A stretch of DNA of 64,000 bases from Oceanobacillus saliphilus (GTDB lineage Bacteria; Bacillota; Bacilli; Bacillales; Amphibacillaceae), in assembly GCF_023522835.1 (NCBI RefSeq), contig NZ_JALCZU010000001.1:62001-126000 (forward strand), read 5' to 3'. The notes under the pieces are model-generated. The model was not told where the DNA came from. It searched no databases and worked only from the letters and a program-made list of their open reading frames with translations. Position numbers and translations under genes: made by a program. Below, in pieces: positions 1 to 8,427 of this stretch; within the stretch, counting starts at the first letter, position 1, and each line of letters opens with the position of its first letter.

Positions 1-83
1 TGATCAACATCAATCTTTTCAGATTGTTCTTCTACTATCTTTTCTACACTTAATTCTTCTGTCGTGTTGTTTTTGCTTTTCAT
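1..83 (-). CDS. TRAP transporter permease (TAXI partner), N-terminus only
   Basis: An open frame starts at the ATG at 83 (a GAGGAG lies upstream near 101-106, with slightly long spacing) and runs off the left edge after 27 codons. The visible part begins MKSKNNTTEELSVEK and is hydrophilic and acidic, so no membrane segment or domain can be seen. The call rests on position: TAXI-type TRAP binding proteins are usually followed by one large fused 4TM/12TM permease gene, and this frame follows such a binding-protein gene on the same strand. The permease identity is therefore an inference; the open frame itself is seen. Confidence 0.5.
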   Translation of the reverse strand, partial: MKSKNNTTEELSVEKIVEEQSEKIDVD

Positions 84-134
84 ATCCACATAGACAACTC
101 CTCTTATTCTAAATAGATTCTATGTTTAATACTT

Positions 135-185
135 TTCAATCCTGAGTCCAATTCTATTTTATTTTAAATAGGATCCAGGATTGAA
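135..185 (-). promoter_or_regulatory. Intercistronic stem-loop between binding protein and permease
   Basis: TTCAATCCTG at 135-144 pairs with CAGGATTGAA at 176-185, and the stem continues imperfectly inward (GAGTCC against GGATCC). No U-run follows on the minus strand, so it is not a standard terminator. A hairpin directly after a binding-protein gene commonly protects or partly terminates the message, giving more binding protein than permease. That role is inferred. Confidence 0.5.
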
Positions 186-197
186 ATTCCAAAAAAA

Positions 198-1196
198 TTA
201 ATCTATATCTACACCATTATCTAAAAAGAATTTGATTGCACCCGGGTGTAGTGGTATCATACTTCCATTTTGAGAGTTTTCAAGTGTCATATTTTCACTA
301 GAATTATGAACAGTTATCATATAGTCCTGGTTATCATAAAGAACGGTTAACATTTCATAAACAAAATCTTCTGAGAGATCAGCTCTGGCAAATAACCAAT
401 TTGCTTCAGCATATATATCGATAGATTCTGTCTGATTCGGATAAGTATTTGCCGGTATTTCTAAAGGGAAATATGCAGGATTCACTTCCATAACCTTATC
501 TACAAGTTCCGCAGAAAATGGTACCAGTTCATATTCTCCCGTGCTCAAGATATCTACAATATTTGAAGCACCTATACCACCAGGCATAATCGCTCCATCC
601 AATTGATTATTTCGCATCATGTCCGTAGCTTGTCCACCTGTTACATATTCAGCTGAGATATCCTCTGACATATCTATCCCCAAAGCCTCAAGCAATCTTG
701 TGGAATCTACCTCTACGCCCCCACCAGGTTCTCCAACTCCTATTCTCTTTCCTTGGATGTCCTCAGGTGTTTTAATACCAGAGCTTTTGCTTACAACTAA
801 ATGCATCGCGTTTGGATACATATAAGTCATTCCTAACATATTAGTTATCTCATTACCTTCAAACTGCCCTTCTCCATTAATCGCATCGTATGCCATACTT
901 GATTGCCCAAAACCGATATCACCATCATTTGAGTCTAATGCCTTATATATCGCAGGCGTACCAGCAGTAGATTGCGCTGAATACTGTCCTGAAGACATTT
1001 CATCATTGAACAATTGAGCCATCCCGTTAGCTACTAGAAAAAATGTCCCTCCACTAGATGCTCCAACAATTGACACATGGCTTGGAATATCCCCGCCATC
1101 AGGATCATCAGCTTGCGCATTTTGATCTGAGCATCCTACCAATATAGCCACTAACATTAACAAACCAACCAAAGCAATGTTTCTGATTTTCTTCAA
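198..1196 (-). CDS. TAXI family TRAP transporter substrate-binding lipoprotein
   Basis: Extracytoplasmic binding protein of a TRAP transporter of the TAXI (TRAP-associated extracytoplasmic immunogenic) type, which delivers a carboxylate-type ligand to a fused permease using an ion gradient. The 332-residue protein opens with a lipoprotein signal ending LVGC (Cys22), followed by the family's start of the mature fold (SIVGASSGGTFFLVANGMA, about 42-60). Length is normal for the family. The start is TTG at 1196, with a GGGGG-rich ribosome site about nine bases upstream. It is the first gene of a minus-strand pair with the permease at the left edge. The substrate cannot be told from sequence; glutamate- or dicarboxylate-like ligands are typical. 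Confidence 0.9.
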   Translation of the reverse strand: MKKIRNIALVGLLMLVAILVGCSDQNAQADDPDGGDIPSHVSIVGASSGGTFFLVANGMAQLFNDEMSSGQYSAQSTAGTPAIYKALDSNDGDIGFGQSSMAYDAINGEGQFEGNEITNMLGMTYMYPNAMHLVVSKSSGIKTPEDIQGKRIGVGEPGGGVEVDSTRLLEALGIDMSEDISAEYVTGGQATDMMRNNQLDGAIMPGGIGASNIVDILSTGEYELVPFSAELVDKVMEVNPAYFPLEIPANTYPNQTESIDIYAEANWLFARADLSEDFVYEMLTVLYDNQDYMITVHNSSENMTLENSQNGSMIPLHPGAIKFFLDNGVDID

Positions 1197-1808
1197 AATA
1201 AATTCCCCCTACAATTAAATTTTAATGTTAGGACTAACTTAGATAACTCCTCACCTGCCCCATAAAAAGAAAAAATGTCCTACTGCCGCCTATTGAATAC
1301 GCTTACAATTTTTGGACTCTAAGAACGATAAACTTACAATGGTTTTAAATAGCTTCGTGATTTTACGACCTCTTTACTAACCTCCTCCCGCGTCTTTACA
1401 CTAAAAGGAATATTTAGAATTTTTATTTCTGATTCTTATTGTAAGACAATAATATTAGTAAGTCAATTATTTTTTTCAACTATTCAAATAATTATTTTAT
1501 TTTGCGAAACAAGGGGGGACGATTCTCCCGTTGCATAAAACGCGAGAAGAACGAAATCGCTTTGCGATGGCTAAAAACCAAAAATTCAAAAACTAATACA
1601 CAAAAAAAGAAAAACTATGCTCTATTTTATGGTATTGTTTAATCACCAAACCAAACAATCCAAAAAAAGAAAGGCATACTTTTTCTATGAGAATTATATC
1701 AAGGAATAGAAGAAAAATACATCCTCGATTTTTTAAGGCAATCCGATCTCCCCCTCCCATGGATTATTTATTAGATAACTAATTAATAAAACTATCTTTG
1801 GAGGGATT
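1197..1808. other. Gene-free stretch upstream of the TRAP operon and integrase remnant
   Basis: This stretch has no convincing gene. It must hold the minus-strand promoter of the TAXI operon. A variant of the dispersed GGGGACGGTTCT element lies at about 1514-1537 (GGGGGACGATTCTCCC). The A-rich part at 1590-1790 has short coding-like pieces broken by stops in every frame, probably decayed mobile-element DNA; I could not name it. Confidence 0.4.
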
Positions 1809-2692
1809 ATGATGGAGAAATATAAACAAAAAATAGATTTGTACTCTGAATTAAAGGGTTTTGCCAGAATCCTCAAGAGAATCTTATGCTCACAGAATGA
1901 ATGCTTTCTTAACTTATATGCAGAGGCACAATAGACCCTTGGATGACACGGATTTTGAAGATATCCAACAATATATTCTTTATCTCACAAAGGAACGTGA
2001 TCTTTCTTCAGCAACGATTAATAATTATATTTCAGCGATTAAATTTTTCTATACGTATGTCTTAGAAAATGAATGGAGTCCAATCAAAGTTCCACGGATG
2101 AAAATAAAACAAAATTTTCCTGTTATTCCATCTAGAGAAGAAATATGGCTCCTAATAAACGCAACCGATAATTTGAAGCATAAAGCTATCTTACTCTTAA
2201 CGTATGGTAGTGGAATGCGCGTTAGTGAAGTAGCTAAATTAAAAATAGGGGATATCTCCAGTAAAAGGATGAGTATTTACATAGATAAGGCAAAACATGA
2301 TACCAATCGATATACAATTCTATCGTAGACTGCGCTTCAGGTGCTGCGAGAATACTTTGAAGTCTATTTTTCAAATACAACTTATACTCAAAATGATTGG
2401 TTGTTTCGAGGGCAAAAAGAGGGAACTCATATTCATCCGAAGACCATAAAAAATACAAAAAATTATCTTAGAAACAAACTGGAACTCGACGCAAAGATTT
2501 CCTCCCATACATTACGGCACTGTTTTTCTACCCAAGACGGCGTAAATCCAGTTTTTATTCAACAAATGATGAGGCAAAAAATCTTCAAACGACCTTAAGA
2601 TATTTGCACATGACCTCTAAGAGTTTCATAGGGGTGAAAAGTCCTCTGGATCACCTTGATGAAGGTCATTTCTATAGCTTTTCGATTGCACT
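1809..2692 (+). pseudogene. Tyrosine recombinase (XerC/D-like integrase), decayed
   Basis: Remnant of a phage-type integrase of about 290 residues, of the kind often carried next to IS91-family transposases in bacilli. A good ribosome site (GGAGGG) precedes the ATGs at 1809/1812. The frame shifts near 1860, and the SAM-like core-binding domain continues from 1861 (ESSRESYAHRMNAFLTYM). The catalytic domain begins at GSGMRVSEVAKLKIGDI, with the first catalytic Arg. An in-frame TAG at 2326 interrupts it. The next block carries HTLRHCFST (the H-x-x-R box) and another frameshift near 2580 precedes TTLRYLHMTSKSF, which should carry the nucleophile Tyr. At least three lesions make it inactive. Its 3' end runs into a 52-bp palindromic repeat unit. 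No transposase follows. Confidence 0.85.
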
Positions 2693-2730
2693 TTGATCTG
2701 AATATCCTTGATGAGGTATTCTATATGTAA
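2640..2730 (+). repeat. Degenerate copies of the 52-bp palindromic repeat
   Basis: About one and a half units of the repeat that forms the arrays at 20829 and 26449. ACCTTGATGAAGGTCATTTC at 2653-2672 matches the array consensus exactly. The next TTTGATCT starts at 2692, one 52-bp period after the expected previous unit start. The second unit is decayed. The first unit overlaps the last codons of the integrase remnant. Confidence 0.75.
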
Positions 2731-2914
2731 TTTAACAGCCTTTACTCTATCTGAAGAAAATAAAACAAGGTAAAACTCTATCCATATTTAACTAATGGTT
2801 ATGTTCATTAACACTGGTTTATTCGCAAATATTTCTTCTGCACATCCTGGCTATAAATGATTGGAACACAAGATAAAAGAAGGACGCGGTACCTGTCCTT
2901 CTTTCCGTTTGAAA

Positions 2915-3196
2915 CTATTTATGTTGAAATTCCTGATACGCTACATTTTTCTCGAATTCTTTTTTTGCGAATGGACAAAGTGGCATGATTTTCAGCTCTT
3001 CTCGCTTTGCCTTGTCTACTACCTTTCGAACAAGTTCTTCAGCCAAACCTTGACCTCGATGGGCAGTTTCTACTCCTGTATGATCGATAATAAGAATATG
3101 ATTTCCGGCTCTAGTAAAGGTTACCTCTCCAGCCTCCTTATCCTGCTCATCCTTTACAACAAAACGATTTACTTCTTCTGTATATTGATACTCCAT
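2915..3196 (-). CDS. yjdJ: GNAT-type N-acetyltransferase, YjdJ-like
   Basis: Small single-domain acetyltransferase of about 93 residues in the COG2388 group, which keeps only the acetyl-CoA-binding core. ILIIDHTGVETAHRGQGLAEELVRKVVDKAK (described in parts: the strand ILIIDHTGV and the loop HRGQGLAEEL) matches the family, including the conserved pyrophosphate-binding R-G-x-G-x-A/G turn. The start is the ATG at 3196 with AGGAGG just upstream, inside the last codons of the preceding ferredoxin-like gene, so the two are translationally coupled. Pairing with the YjdI-type iron-sulfur protein is the same as in Escherichia coli yjdI-yjdJ. The acceptor is unknown. Confidence 0.85.
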   Translation of the reverse strand: MEYQYTEEVNRFVVKDEQDKEAGEVTFTRAGNHILIIDHTGVETAHRGQGLAEELVRKVVDKAKREELKIMPLCPFAKKEFEKNVAYQEFQHK

Positions 3197-3197
3197 G

Positions 3198-3482
3198 TTA
3201 ATCCTCCTCGTAATCATTTGCTAGTTTTGATGGTAATGCTTCTGTTTGACCGTTGTGAATATACTTTAAAGCTCCTGAGGGACATGTATCGATAACCTTA
3301 GCAACTTCATCAGCCTGCGCTTGATCAGGCAGTACCCAAGGTTTTCTTTTTGTATTAAAAACTTCTGGACTTCCCTTTACACAACGTGCAGAATGAACAC
3401 AAATATCTTTATTAAAGAAAACGTCTATTGCTTCTCCTGTATATTTACGATAACCATTCTCTAATAAATCTTTTTCATCCAT
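3198..3482 (-). CDS. yjdI: YjdI-like mono-cluster [4Fe-4S] ferredoxin-type protein
   Basis: Protein of about 94 residues of the YjdI/DUF1271 (Fer4_19) family. It carries CVHSARCVKGSPEVF with two of the expected cluster cysteines and a later CPSGAL, the usual pattern for this divergent ferredoxin-like fold. The annotated start is the ATG at 3482 (MDEKDLLENGYRKYTGEA), which has GGAGG at a good distance. A longer frame from 3545 lacks a ribosome site and is not used. The role is unknown in any organism; pairing with a small acetyltransferase is conserved across phyla, which suggests the two act together. Confidence 0.85.
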   Translation of the reverse strand: MDEKDLLENGYRKYTGEAIDVFFNKDICVHSARCVKGSPEVFNTKRKPWVLPDQAQADEVAKVIDTCPSGALKYIHNGQTEALPSKLANDYEED

Positions 3483-3541
3483 TATAATTCCTCCAACGCT
3501 TGTTAATAGTAGTGTATACTTTTTAACTAGAAAATTTAACT

Positions 3542-3718
3542 TCATCCACTTGTAATGAATTTTTCAATCGCCGCTTGCTTACAGGATTCAAGTGCTCTTC
3601 TCTCAAAGTCAATAATTCCAGTTAGGCCACGAAATACTAGATCGTGCAATAAATCATCATGGGCAATGGGAGTCATATTTTCATCCGTAATATTTGATAT
3701 GCTGCTGGTGGTACTCAT
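3542..3718 (-). CDS. Small hypothetical protein, 58 residues
   Basis: A short open frame starts at the ATG at 3718 and ends with TGA at 3544-3542, about 60 bases upstream of the yjdI-like gene on the same strand. The peptide is mixed and partly amphipathic (HDDLLHDLVFRGLTGIIDF), with no signal peptide or motif I recognise. The ribosome site is weak (AAGGG almost touching the ATG). It could be the first gene of the yjdI/yjdJ operon, a fragment of a larger gene, or chance. Confidence 0.3.
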   Translation of the reverse strand: MSTTSSISNITDENMTPIAHDDLLHDLVFRGLTGIIDFERRALESCKQAAIEKFITSG

Positions 3719-3787
3719 TCCCTTTTTTAGTACTGTCAGTCATTTTTCTCCTCTTGCGGACACAGGGACTGATAACATCCCAAGGGG

Positions 3788-3934
3788 AAGGAAATTAGGA
3801 GAGCTGAAGGAGATGCATTTGCAGTAAAAAGAGTAGCCATAGAAATGCTTAAAAAAGGATTAAGTATTGATCTTATATCAGAAGTCACACATCTAGAGAT
3901 GGAAGAAATTAAGGCGTTGAAAAAACAATTATAA
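3788..3934 (+). pseudogene. C-terminal fragment of an Rpn-family nuclease/putative transposase
   Basis: A frame without its own start reads AEGDAFAVKRVAIEMLKKG and then GLSIDLISEVTHLEMEEIKALKK before TAA at 3932-3934. This is the typical tail of Rpn-family (PD-(D/E)XK nuclease) proteins: a charged helix followed by a short helix-turn-helix-like LKKGLSIDLISEVTxLxxEEI segment. The nuclease domain upstream is absent, so this is a relic of a lost recombination-promoting nuclease gene. Confidence 0.65.
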
Positions 3935-4292
3935 AGAATTAATGATTTCACCCCTTTACTTTAAAGCAGGAGGACTGCCACCTATGGAATCCTAATGTTT
4001 GCTCTGCAAATCCAACTAAACCTTTTAACGCAATCACGACAAAAGGGCGTTATAGCTTATTCTATCTTCACACAATTTAGTATAAGCATCCACATGTTCA
4101 AGATATCTATTCTTATGCCGCTTGTTCAAATACGATTGATTTTTTCACCATATTTCTTGCTATACTTCTTAGGCGCTCATCTTACTGACTCTTTTACTTT
4201 CTTCGTGAGACCTTCAATAAACTATACGATTCGAATGGACGAGGTGCCTGCCTGTTCCTGTGCCCTCTGATGACAGGCCCCCTAACAACTGA
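3935..4292. other. Intergenic gap downstream of the ECF operon
   Basis: No supportable gene. On the minus strand a run of about 33 codons (YLNKRHKNRYLEHVDAYTKL, near 4040-4140) looks coding-like but has stops on both sides and no start. CCTGCCTGTTCCTGTGCCC at 4249-4267 belongs to the C/G-rich debris scattered through the window. I see no clear terminator for the ECF operon here. Confidence 0.35.
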
Positions 4293-4985
4293 TTATCCAC
4301 CATCCCCAAACACACCGTACTTCTCCTTAAAACGATTCAGAATTTTAATCCATACTCCACTAAATAAAAACAGGAAAAAGACATTCGATAAGGCGTGTGC
4401 TAAATCGAAGTAGAAACTCGATGTGTTTAAGAGTATGAACGTTTCCAAATTAAGCTCACCGAAGCCACTAAAGAGAATCCAAAGGTTCATTACCCAGCCA
4501 AAAAGAAACCCTACAATGAAACCATAAATCAATCGCCAGGTCAGCCTTTTCATGAAAAAACTTTTCGCAAATAAGCCAGCAACGAAGCCAATCATTCCCC
4601 AGGATACCATTTGCCATGGTGTCCATGGTCCTTGGCCTAGCAACATGTTGGAAATAAGTGCAGCTGAAGCTCCAATGATTAGCCCACTCTGGGGTCCTAA
4701 TGCAATGGCGGAAGCGATGATGACAAAGGTTGTCGGCTGGACACTTGGAATAGATGCAAATGGAATACGGGAAACACTTGCAATAGCTGCTAAAACCGCT
4801 AGCATCACCATTTCTCTGCTTGTCATATTCTTTCTTGAAGTACGAATAATCGATGGCATTAGTATTGCGATAATAAATAAAATACTTATAAATAAATAAT
4901 GTTCTATAATCAGATCAGGAAAAAACATTAATAGTAGAAAAAAGATAGCTACACCGACGAAAGTAATTCCTTTTTCATTAGCCAA
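4293..4985 (-). CDS. ECF transporter S component, predicted cobalamin-specific
   Basis: Substrate-binding membrane subunit of an energy-coupling-factor transporter. The 230-residue protein has two N-terminal hydrophobic segments (FVGVAIFFLLLMFFPDLII and HYLFISILFIIAILMPS) followed by the S-component core, recognised by SREMVMLAVLAAIASVSRI, ALGPQSGLIIGASAALISN and the W-rich loop GQGPWTPWQMVSWGMIGF. The start is TTG at 4985 with GGAGG upstream; it overlaps the end of the ATPase gene by 37 bases. It is the last gene of the operon headed by a cobalamin riboswitch and two transcobalamin-like proteins, so B12 or a precursor is the likely substrate. That specificity is inferred from context, not from binding-site residues. 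Confidence 0.85.
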   Translation of the reverse strand: MANEKGITFVGVAIFFLLLMFFPDLIIEHYLFISILFIIAILMPSIIRTSRKNMTSREMVMLAVLAAIASVSRIPFASIPSVQPTTFVIIASAIALGPQSGLIIGASAALISNMLLGQGPWTPWQMVSWGMIGFVAGLFAKSFFMKRLTWRLIYGFIVGFLFGWVMNLWILFSGFGELNLETFILLNTSSFYFDLAHALSNVFFLFLFSGVWIKILNRFKEKYGVFGDGG

Positions 4986-6604
4986 TGCGTTTTTGCCTCC
5001 TCCACTGTTACGACGGTTGGAACATGACTGTCCTTTGTGATTCGGCTAATCATTGTCGTGTAATAATTATTTTCTTTTAAAAAGGTAGTCGTCTTCTCTG
5101 TAACAATTACATCGCCTTGGAACATCATACTGCATCTTGTTACATGTTTTGCTGCAAATTCTATATCATGTGTCACCATAACAATAGTCACACCTGATTT
5201 CCTTACAGATTGAATAACCTTGGCAAACTCATCTTTAAACGCTGGATCGAGACCTTTCGTTGGCTCATCTAATAATAATAACTCCGGGTTACCGATTAAA
5301 ATACCGACCAACGCTGCTCTTTGTAATTCCCCTCCACTTAAATCATATGGATGGCGGTGTAATAGGGATTCCATCTGAAATTCTTTTACCAATTCAAACA
5401 CTTCATCATCAGATTTACCATGTTTTTCTCCCAATGCATGGTACTCTTCCTGCAATGTTTCATGTAAAAAATAAAGTTTCGGATTTTGTGGTAAATAGCC
5501 AATCCGTTTTTGATCCATCTTTTTTATTTTCTTACCTTTATATTTGATCTTGCCATGTTGGGACGTTTTGAGCCCTGCGATTATTTTAAGTAATGTTGAC
5601 TTACCAGTTCCATTACCACCAAGGATAGCCAACCATTCACCTTCATGTACTGCTAATGATAAGTTACTCAAGACGGGTTTTGTATGTTTTGCATAGCGAA
5701 AGTCAATTTCTTTTAATTCAAGCAACGTCTTATTTATGTAGGAGGCTTCTTCTTCATCCACTGTACTACGAAGCGTAATATCCATTCCGCTCAACCAATG
5801 CTTTGATTCTTTCACAGTGAATGGAACGTTGGAAGCTTCCTTTGCTTCCATAAAAGCTAGATAAAGCTGAGATGCTTCAGGTAAATAGGCATCCATTTTT
5901 GAATAGAATAACTTAATCGCATCCCGAGGTTTTGCATCGAATTTAATCTGACCTTTATCAAGCATGACAATCCGATTCGCAATGGAAAATAATTCGTTTA
6001 ATCGATGCTCTACGATGACGATCGTAATGCCAAATTCATCATTTAATTGTTTTAATAAATGTATAAAATCCTTCGCTGCTATCGGGTCCAGTTGTGCCGT
6101 TGGTTCATCTAAGATAAGTATTTTTGGGTCAAGCAATAATATCGAAGCAAGATTAACTTGTTGCTTTTCTCCGCCTGAAAGCTCACTCGTACGTTGATGT
6201 AATAAATGATGAAAGCCAAAATAATGAACAATTTCTGCCACTTTTTTTCGCATCTCATTAGAAGAAAAACCTAAGTTCTCCATGCCAAAAAGCAATTCCT
6301 CCATCACCGTATTCATCACAATTTGATTTTCAGGATCTTGAAATACCATTCCAATTTCTTTCGCCAATAGGAACGGATCATTATCCTCAAGCCGAGCTCC
6401 TTTATACTTAATTTCTCCAATTCTTTCGCCATGAAGCTCCAATTCTTGCTTAAATAAGCGGACGAGTGTCGACTTTCCACTCCCTGAAGGTCCGCAAAGC
6501 ACCATAAAGTCACCTTCATTAACGTTAAAATCAATATTCGTCAGAGCTTGATCGGAGGATTTTGGGTACGTGAAATTTAAAGATCTCGCTGATAAAAGCT
6601 CCAT
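4949..6604 (-). CDS. ECF transporter fused A1-A2 ATPase
   Basis: Energy-coupling ATPase with both ABC domains in one 551-residue chain, where group II ECF systems often use two separate subunits. Domain 1 has Walker A GPSGSGKST (38-46), signature ELSGGEKQQ and Walker B ILILDEPTAQLD. Domain 2 has Walker A GGNGTGKST near 330, signature DLSGGELQR and LLLLDEPTKGLD. A linker of about 70 residues separates them. Both sites look catalytically complete. It starts at the ATG at 6604 and overlaps the EcfT gene by 28 bases, and overlaps the S-component start at its other end, so the three transporter genes are translationally coupled. A dedicated ATPase within the operon suggests a B12-only transporter rather than a shared ECF module. 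Confidence 0.92.
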   Translation of the reverse strand: MELLSARSLNFTYPKSSDQALTNIDFNVNEGDFMVLCGPSGSGKSTLVRLFKQELELHGERIGEIKYKGARLEDNDPFLLAKEIGMVFQDPENQIVMNTVMEELLFGMENLGFSSNEMRKKVAEIVHYFGFHHLLHQRTSELSGGEKQQVNLASILLLDPKILILDEPTAQLDPIAAKDFIHLLKQLNDEFGITIVIVEHRLNELFSIANRIVMLDKGQIKFDAKPRDAIKLFYSKMDAYLPEASQLYLAFMEAKEASNVPFTVKESKHWLSGMDITLRSTVDEEEASYINKTLLELKEIDFRYAKHTKPVLSNLSLAVHEGEWLAILGGNGTGKSTLLKIIAGLKTSQHGKIKYKGKKIKKMDQKRIGYLPQNPKLYFLHETLQEEYHALGEKHGKSDDEVFELVKEFQMESLLHRHPYDLSGGELQRAALVGILIGNPELLLLDEPTKGLDPAFKDEFAKVIQSVRKSGVTIVMVTHDIEFAAKHVTRCSMMFQGDVIVTEKTTTFLKENNYYTTMISRITKDSHVPTVVTVEEAKTHWLMKKELLSSV

Positions 6605-7464
6605 TTCATGACCTCCTTACCTTCTGTCCAAATGGGTAAACTGATTAGCGAAATCCAACCAATGAGATAGAACCAACTATTTCCTTCTAGTGCAATTGAT
6701 TCTAAAGTTGGTGCTAGCATTAGTACACTTTCATGAAGCTGCCAGCCTATGATGATAAGCAAGCTAAAAGCTATTATATAAATGAGTACGTAGCTGTCTC
6801 GCAATTTCCACGCGTAACTTTCATAGTTGCTTCTTTTTTGTAAACCATAGCCTCTTGCTGACATGGAATCAGCTGTTTGAATCGCTTCTTCAAGGGAGTA
6901 TGTCAGTAAGATTTGAATAAATAGCATACCATTTTGTGCTTTTTCGCGTAGCTTGCCATCTTTCATCGAAACGCCTTTCATTTCTTGTACATCTTGAATG
7001 TCTGAAAGCCGTTTGCGAAATAATGGGACAAAACGGAGCGCCAGCATCAGGATCAAAGCCCATTTCGGAAAAACTTTTGAAAACATATAAAGAAACTTAT
7101 CTGACGTTATCACAATAGAAAAGGTTGTAAACAAAGCTAATATCCCAGACAAAGTACATGCAATCATAAAACCTTGGATGATGGCTTCCAAATAAATCTC
7201 TCGTGAAAAAACGGTCCATAGTACGATGTTTCCTTGCTGATTAAAAATAGGCGTGAGCACAAGTACGAACAAACTTAAAAATAAAATCATGTATTTCCAT
7301 TTATTCAGTTCGACACCTTTATCAAGAATAAGATTAACGAAAACAAGGCAAATAAACGCTGCTAGTAAGAAAAACGGGTGCTGATTTATCATAAGACCGG
7401 CAATCACAGCAATATAGTAAAGCATTAATACGAATGGGTGAAAAGAACGAAATCCTCTAGGCAT
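6577..7464 (-). CDS. ecfT: ECF transporter T component (EcfT)
   Basis: Transmembrane coupling subunit that links the two ATPase domains to the S component. The 295-residue protein has about six hydrophobic segments (for example MLYYIAVIAGLMI and YMILFLSLFVLVLTPIF). It carries the cytoplasmic coupling-helix region: ALRFVPLFRKRLSDIQDVQEMKGV and SMSARGYG (S-x-x-A-R-G), a hallmark of EcfT/CbiQ. The C-terminal extension with two further membrane segments (YIIAFSLLIIIGWQL and WFYLIGWISLISLPIW) is longer than in typical EcfT. It starts at the ATG at 7464, nine bases after the lipoprotein gene, with only a weak ribosome site (GAGTGATG), so coupling to the upstream gene is likely. Confidence 0.9.
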   Translation of the reverse strand: MPRGFRSFHPFVLMLYYIAVIAGLMINQHPFFLLAAFICLVFVNLILDKGVELNKWKYMILFLSLFVLVLTPIFNQQGNIVLWTVFSREIYLEAIIQGFMIACTLSGILALFTTFSIVITSDKFLYMFSKVFPKWALILMLALRFVPLFRKRLSDIQDVQEMKGVSMKDGKLREKAQNGMLFIQILLTYSLEEAIQTADSMSARGYGLQKRSNYESYAWKLRDSYVLIYIIAFSLLIIIGWQLHESVLMLAPTLESIALEGNSWFYLIGWISLISLPIWTEGKEVMKWSFYQRDL

Positions 7465-7473
7465 TTACATCAC

Positions 7474-8358
7474 TCAATTTTCCAAGTAATTCTTTGTATA
7501 TTTCCAATGGATGGATTGGCCATGAAACACTTCATAAGCGTCGGCACTTCTAGGAATAAGAACACCGTCAACATAAATATTCCAACCACTTAATGGACCT
7601 TCGTCAAATTCTCCGAGACCACCGATACTTTTAACATAAGCAGTTGCTCCTGAACCAGTGTAATCAATGCTTATGCCTTTGCTATCCAATACACGCAACG
7701 TAGCAGAAAAGGCAGTTTCCCCATCGGTTATTTCAACCTCCGTTGGTGCAAAATTGGGACCGCTCAAATCACTCGGGCTTTCGACGGACACGGTTACTGT
7801 GTTTTTTGGAGTAGGGGCTGGCGGATTTTCCTTTTCTGTCGGTTTAGAACGTTGCTTCGGTTTTGTCGTCTGATTAGATGTATCTGAATCCTTGTTATCA
7901 GAAGAGGTTGCTGTGTCACTTGATGATGACTGGTTAGTGGTTGCTCCTTGATTATCGGATTTATTGGATGATGACTGATTTGAATTTGATGATGTACTGG
8001 TCGTCTGATTTTCTTTTGATGTGTTACGATTTGCATTTGTGTCACTCTGATTATCTTGTGATGAATCAGAAACTGCAGTTTCTTCCATTTTATCTTCATT
8101 ATTTTCTTGAGTTGTTTCTTTTTGTGTGGAATCTACAGTATTTTCTTCCGTTGTTGCTTTTTCATCAGAATCTTCTCGTACTTCTCGTTCCTCTTCATTT
8201 GATCTGATTTCGACCAGATCTTTTGTTTCCATAGAGGTTGTCGATAGTCCTGCATCAGAAAATTGGTTGACCTGTGACTCCGTCGTTTGTCCTTGTCCAC
8301 AAGCTCCAAGAAAAAATAAAGCGTACACGATAATTGCTAATCGAAATAGCTGTTTCAT
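7474..8358 (-). CDS. Lipoprotein with transcobalamin-like DUF4430 domain
   Basis: Predicted membrane-anchored cobalamin-capture lipoprotein. The start is the ATG at 8358 (AAAGGAAG ribosome site); the frame is open further upstream but without a better site. The signal peptide ends FLGAC with Cys20. Residues of about 25-185 are a low-complexity Glu/Asp-, then Ser/Thr/Asn/Gln-rich stalk that would span the wall. The C-terminal 100 residues form a DUF4430 domain: VEITDGETAFSATLRVLDSK, then YVKSIGGLGEFDEGPLSGW and NIYVDGVLIPRSADAYEV. This family covers the C-terminal beta-domain of animal transcobalamin and intrinsic factor. It lies between the sortase-anchored DUF4430 protein and the ECF genes, suggesting a relay from wall to membrane. 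B12 binding is an inference. Confidence 0.85.
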   Translation of the reverse strand: MKQLFRLAIIVYALFFLGACGQGQTTESQVNQFSDAGLSTTSMETKDLVEIRSNEEEREVREDSDEKATTEENTVDSTQKETTQENNEDKMEETAVSDSSQDNQSDTNANRNTSKENQTTSTSSNSNQSSSNKSDNQGATTNQSSSSDTATSSDNKDSDTSNQTTKPKQRSKPTEKENPPAPTPKNTVTVSVESPSDLSGPNFAPTEVEITDGETAFSATLRVLDSKGISIDYTGSGATAYVKSIGGLGEFDEGPLSGWNIYVDGVLIPRSADAYEVFHGQSIHWKYTKNYLEN

Positions 8359-8387
8359 AAAAAACTTCCTTTCTATTAAAAAGGATT

Positions 8388-8417
8388 GGATAATCTGCAC
8401 AATTGTACAGATTATCC
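8388..8417 (-). promoter_or_regulatory. Intercistronic perfect hairpin in the cobalamin operon
   Basis: GGATAATCTG and CAGATTATCC form a perfect 10-bp stem with a 10-base loop, lying wholly between the large surface-protein gene and the lipoprotein gene. No U-run follows on the minus strand. It probably marks a processing or stabilising site that sets the protein ratio; the role is inferred. Confidence 0.6.
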
Positions 8418-8427
8418 ATAAGAAAAC

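Noticed and set aside
2861-3295. Plus-strand 144-codon frame
   Set aside because: Opposite strand of the yjdJ- and yjdI-like genes, with biased composition and no homology that I can recognise.
3995-4270. Plus-strand 91-codon open frame
   Set aside because: No ribosome site, no family resemblance, and it lies in an apparently decayed gap.
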